A stretch of DNA of 64,000 nt, from assembly GCF_900114975.1 (NCBI RefSeq), contig NZ_FOUU01000001.1, forward strand, positions 496,001-560,000, in the 5' to 3' direction. Every line of letters starts with the position of its first letter. Position 1 is the first letter of the stretch. The notes below the pieces were generated by a model. It saw only the letters and a list, made by a program, of their open reading frames with translations. It did not search any database and was not told the DNA's origin. Shown here piece after piece: positions 61,286 through 64,000 of this stretch. The position numbers and the translations under genes are program-made. Source of the DNA: Thermodesulforhabdus norvegica (lineage in GTDB: Bacteria; Desulfobacterota; Syntrophobacteria; Syntrophobacterales; Thermodesulforhabdaceae).

Positions 61286-61519
61286 GTGCCCATTTACGAA
61301 TACGAATGCCCTAAATGCAATTGTAGATTCGAGCAACTGGTTTTTCGGCAGAGTGAAAAGGTCTGCTGTCCCGAGTGCGGATCATCAGAAGTTTCCAGGT
61401 GTATGTCTATTTTCGGCTTCAAGAGTGGAGGGGACAAAGGAGCCGCAAGCAGCCGTATGGGTTCATCCGGGTCCGGGTGTTCGGGCTGCAGGGCCACTTC
61501 CTGTGCATCCTGCCACTAA
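61286..61519 (+). CDS. FmdB-family zinc-ribbon protein
   Basis: A 77-residue protein beginning MPIYEYECPKCNCRFEQLV, the FmdB signature, with the second knuckle in CCPECGSSEVSR. The C-terminus is Ser/Gly/Cys-rich (SGSGCSGCRATSCASC) and may bind metal. The GTG at 61286 gives the family N-terminus and has GGAGG 8 bases upstream. An upstream GTG at 61277 overlaps the GGAGG. FmdB proteins are putative regulators or metal chaperones of unknown mechanism. It is 14 bases before hemC. Confidence 0.85.
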   Translation: MPIYEYECPKCNCRFEQLVFRQSEKVCCPECGSSEVSRCMSIFGFKSGGDKGAASSRMGSSGSGCSGCRATSCASCH

Positions 61520-61533
61520 ACCGGGGCGTCGAA

Positions 61534-62484
61534 GTGGAGAGGATTGTCCTGGGAACCCGGGGTAGTAAACTCGCCCTGAAGCAAACGGAAATAGTAAAAA
61601 ACCTCCTGGTAAAACATTACCCCGGGCTCCGGATAGAAGTCGTTACGATAAAGACCACGGGAGATCGCATAACCGATGTTCCCCTTGCCCGAATAGGTGG
61701 TAAGGGGCTTTTCGTAAAAGAGATCGAAGAGGCCCTCCTTGAAGGGCGTATAGATGCAGCCGTGCACAGCATGAAGGATGTTCCCTCTGTACTCCCGGAA
61801 GGCCTTGAAATCGTGGCAATTCCCCCGCGCGAGGATCCTAGAGATGTTATAGTATGCCCCGGCGGATACGACCTTGCGACTCTGCCCCGGGGTGCCGTGG
61901 TCGGAACCAGCAGCCTTAGAAGGGCTTCGCAGATCAGACACCGCCGTCCTGATCTGCAGGTTCAGGTGCTCCGGGGAAATCTGGACACCCGCCTCAGGAA
62001 GGTTATGTCCGGACAGTACGACGCTGTAATACTCGCAGCCGCCGGAATCCGCAGAATGGGTTGGGATGAGGCCATAACGGCCTATCTGGACCCTGAAGAA
62101 TTTCTGCCTGCGGTGGGACAGGGAGCAATCGGCATCGAAGCAAGAAGTAATGACGAGATCACCAGGGAAATTCTGAGGCCTCTCCACGACGAAGCCACGG
62201 CCAGGGCAGTTGAAGCAGAGCGAAGCTTTTTAAGAACCCTCGAAGGAGGGTGTCAGGTTCCCATAGGAGCACACTGCTTCGTTGAAAGCGGACGGCTCCG
62301 CATAATCGGCATGGTTTCATCTATTGACGGATCAAGCATGTATCGCGAAGAGGTCGTGGGTTTATGGAGCGAAGCCGAAGAACTGGGTCGGAACCTGGCA
62401 ATGCGCATTTTGCAGGCGGGAGCAAAAGCCGTGCTGGACGAAATCTATGCCGCCTTGCCGAAAAAGGGAACCTTCTATGAGTAA
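61534..62484 (+). CDS. hemC: Hydroxymethylbilane synthase
   Basis: HemC polymerises four porphobilinogens into hydroxymethylbilane, the linear tetrapyrrole for haem, sirohaem and cobalamin. The 316-residue protein begins GTG: MERIVLGTRGSKLALKQTE, with catalytic Asp in AAVHSMKDVPSVLPEGL and the cofactor Cys in LEGGCQVPIGAH. A much longer in-frame extension back to 61375 overlaps fmdB and is not homologous. The cobA-hemD gene overlaps its stop by 8 bases, so the two steps are translationally coupled. Confidence 0.95.
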   Translation: MERIVLGTRGSKLALKQTEIVKNLLVKHYPGLRIEVVTIKTTGDRITDVPLARIGGKGLFVKEIEEALLEGRIDAAVHSMKDVPSVLPEGLEIVAIPPREDPRDVIVCPGGYDLATLPRGAVVGTSSLRRASQIRHRRPDLQVQVLRGNLDTRLRKVMSGQYDAVILAAAGIRRMGWDEAITAYLDPEEFLPAVGQGAIGIEARSNDEITREILRPLHDEATARAVEAERSFLRTLEGGCQVPIGAHCFVESGRLRIIGMVSSIDGSSMYREEVVGLWSEAEELGRNLAMRILQAGAKAVLDEIYAALPKKGTFYE

Positions 62485-64000
62485 AGCAATTACCGGTAAG
62501 GTATATTTAGTGGGTGCAGGACCCGGCGACCCGGGCCTGATCACCGTTAAGGGGCTAGACCTGATCGCTCAGGCCGACTGCATAATTTACGACTATCTGG
62601 CCAATGAAGCGTTGCTATCCCACGCTCGCCCGAATGCGGAAAAGATTTACGTGGGCAAGCAGGGCGGTCGTCATTCCATGAGCCAGGAAGAGATAAACAG
62701 GCTTCTCGTGGAAAAAGGCCGATACCTTAAGGTAGTGCGCCTGAAAGGAGGCGATCCTTTTGTTTTCGGGCGGGGCGGAGAAGAAGCGGAAGTTCTGAAA
62801 GAGGCGGGTATCCCTTTTGAGGTCGTCCCGGGAGTAACTTCGGCAGTTGCGGCCCCTGCATATGCCGGCATCCCTCTTTCACACAGAGACTTCACGGCTT
62901 CAATAGCCTTTGTCACCGGTCACGAACGTGAAGACCGGCAGGACTCTAAGGTAAACTGGAAGGCTCTGGCAGAACTTAAAGGCACACTGGCTTTCTTCAT
63001 GGGAGTAAAAAACTTACCCTACATTGTGGACCGACTGATTCACTACGGCGCCCCGAAGGATACACCCGTAGCCGTTATCAGGTGGGGAACCACGCCGAGG
63101 CAGAAGTCGGTCACGGGAACGCTGGGCGATATTGTGGAGCGAGTAAAGGAGGCAGGGATTACCCCGCCTGCCATAATCGTCGTGGGTTCTGTGGTAACGC
63201 TGAGAGACCGGCTGAATTGGTTTGAAACCAGGCCGCTTTTTGGAAAAAGAATTATCATCACAAGAACCCGCACACAGGCAAGCGAGCTCCGACGCGAGCT
63301 GGAGGCTCTGGGAGCCGACTGCATAGAGTTTCCCACCATAGAAATTATCGATCCTCCTTCGTGGGATGCCGTAGACGAGGCCTGCAAAAACCTCGAAAGC
63401 TACGACTGGGTCATTTTCACAAGCGTTAACGGCGTTGATCGGTTTTTCGACAGGCTTCTGTATCACGGCCTGGACGGCCGGGCTCTTGGAAAATGCAGGA
63501 TTGCGGCCATAGGGCCGGCAACGGCCCGAAGGCTTCAGAACTACTTCATAAGAGCCGACGTTATACCGGATGGCTACAGAGCAGAAGAACTGATAAAGGC
63601 CCTTCCGGAGGAGCAGATAAAAAGAGCGAAGGTCTTAATACCTCGTGCCCTGGTTGCAAGAGACCTTCTTCCGGAAACTCTGAAGGACATGGGCGCTCAT
63701 GTAGATGTCGTACCGGTCTATCAGACAGTGAGGGCTTCGGGAGAAAGAGCCCGGGAAACGGCGGAAATGCTTAAAGAGGGCTCTATTGACTTCATCACCT
63801 TTACATCATCTTCAACGGTAACCAACTTCGTTTCCATTATGGAACCCTGGGGGGGTGTATCCCTTTTACGAGATGTAAAGGTCGCATCCATCGGGCCAAT
63901 AACCACGGAAACGGCGCATTCACTGGGCATAAAAGTCACGATAACGGCCCGAGAATACACCATAAGAGGCCTTGTTGAAGCCATCACGGAATTCTTTACC
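62477..64000 (+). CDS. Uroporphyrinogen-III C-methyltransferase/synthase fusion (CobA-HemD), cut at window end
   Basis: The frame from ATG 62477 is open to the last base (508 codons, no stop seen). Residues 1-245 are uroporphyrinogen-III methyltransferase: YLVGAGPGDPGLITVKG, VGKQGGRHSMSQEEIN, VRLKGGDPFVFGRGGEE, VVPGVTSAVAAPAYAGIPL and FVTGHERE. The second half is HemD, uroporphyrinogen-III synthase: FGKRIIITRTRTQASELRREL, WVIFTSVNGVDRFF, TFTSSSTVTNFV and a final REYTIRGLVEAITEFF near the expected C-terminus. It converts hydroxymethylbilane to precorrin-2, feeding sirohaem and cobalamin. Sirohaem would serve a sulfite reductase. Confidence 0.95.
   Translation, partial: MSKAITGKVYLVGAGPGDPGLITVKGLDLIAQADCIIYDYLANEALLSHARPNAEKIYVGKQGGRHSMSQEEINRLLVEKGRYLKVVRLKGGDPFVFGRGGEEAEVLKEAGIPFEVVPGVTSAVAAPAYAGIPLSHRDFTASIAFVTGHEREDRQDSKVNWKALAELKGTLAFFMGVKNLPYIVDRLIHYGAPKDTPVAVIRWGTTPRQKSVTGTLGDIVERVKEAGITPPAIIVVGSVVTLRDRLNWFETRPLFGKRIIITRTRTQASELRRELEALGADCIEFPTIEIIDPPSWDAVDEACKNLESYDWVIFTSVNGVDRFFDRLLYHGLDGRALGKCRIAAIGPATARRLQNYFIRADVIPDGYRAEELIKALPEEQIKRAKVLIPRALVARDLLPETLKDMGAHVDVVPVYQTVRASGERARETAEMLKEGSIDFITFTSSSTVTNFVSIMEPWGGVSLLRDVKVASIGPITTETAHSLGIKVTITAREYTIRGLVEAITEFFT

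Noticed and set aside
61375-61533. Long N-terminal extension of HemC
   Set aside because: It overlaps the fmdB gene in another frame and has no HemC homology. The GTG at 61534 gives the normal N-terminus.

Overview
This window reads as chromosome of an anaerobic, probably sulfate-reducing or syntrophic member of the Desulfobacterota (former Deltaproteobacteria, Syntrophobacter-like). That is an inference from gene content: an Rnf-type membrane complex, a ferredoxin-dependent 2-oxoacid oxidoreductase, hopanoid genes, two DUF3786 proteins, a DUF3842 protein, HD-GYP/HDOD/GGDEF signalling genes and two-component proteins with PAS sensors. Genes are tightly packed with many 4-20 base overlaps. I see no insertion sequence, phage or CRISPR array, so the region looks like vertically inherited core chromosome.

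Layout. 1-2860: end of a ROK sugar kinase, TauE/SafE exporter, CCA-adding enzyme and tRNA-Ala. 3050-6135: a small zinc-ribbon ORF, two ABC-2 permeases and an SfsA-DUF123 fusion. 6086-14896: divergent hopanoid locus (cruF-like, hpnH, hpnA leftward; radical SAM, hpnN-like RND, TolC and a lipoprotein superoxide dismutase rightward). 14952-16558: tRNA-Gly, DHH phosphoesterase, RNase HI. 16681-20875: rnfCDGEA operon without rnfB. 20880-22776: promoter, cobalamin riboswitch, 30-residue precursor peptide (CbpA type) and radical SAM/SPASM maturase (CbpB type). 22810-26410: kdsB and glnE. 26431-32121: panE, small gene, parS, parA, parB, DUF3842, cobU, cobS, birA. 32107-35413: dksA, moaC and a hybrid histidine kinase, leftward. 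35613-38581: tRNA-Glu, glutaredoxin, copper P-type ATPase. 38850-42624: aminotransferase, homoserine dehydrogenase and an ApgM-like protein in one leftward operon. 42870-45585: two DUF3786 genes, a thioesterase and two small genes. 45587-49787: DUF202-like protein, HDOD protein, queuosine-precursor transporter and glucan phosphorylase. 49980-51433: GGDEF protein and CheZ-like phosphatase. 51440-56114: HD-GYP regulator, FIST-PAS-histidine kinase interrupted at a 16-base G tract, FNR-like flavoprotein and a small gene. 56207-59932: M24 peptidase and 2-oxoacid:ferredoxin oxidoreductase. 60197-64000: repetitive coiled-coil protein, cyclophilin-like protein, FmdB, hemC and cobA-hemD (cut by the window end).

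The three most unusual items are: (1) an Rnf-type operon that lacks rnfB and whose RnfC has lost the usual nucleotide/flavin motifs while keeping two 4Fe-4S clusters; (2) a cobalamin-riboswitch-controlled peptide plus radical SAM maturase directly downstream of it; and (3) a mononucleotide tract that puts a FIST-domain sensor kinase out of frame, either a phase-variation switch or an assembly error. Tetrapyrrole and cobalamin genes (hemC, cobA-hemD, cobU, cobS) recur in the window and suggest the cell makes or salvages B12, which fits the riboswitch.
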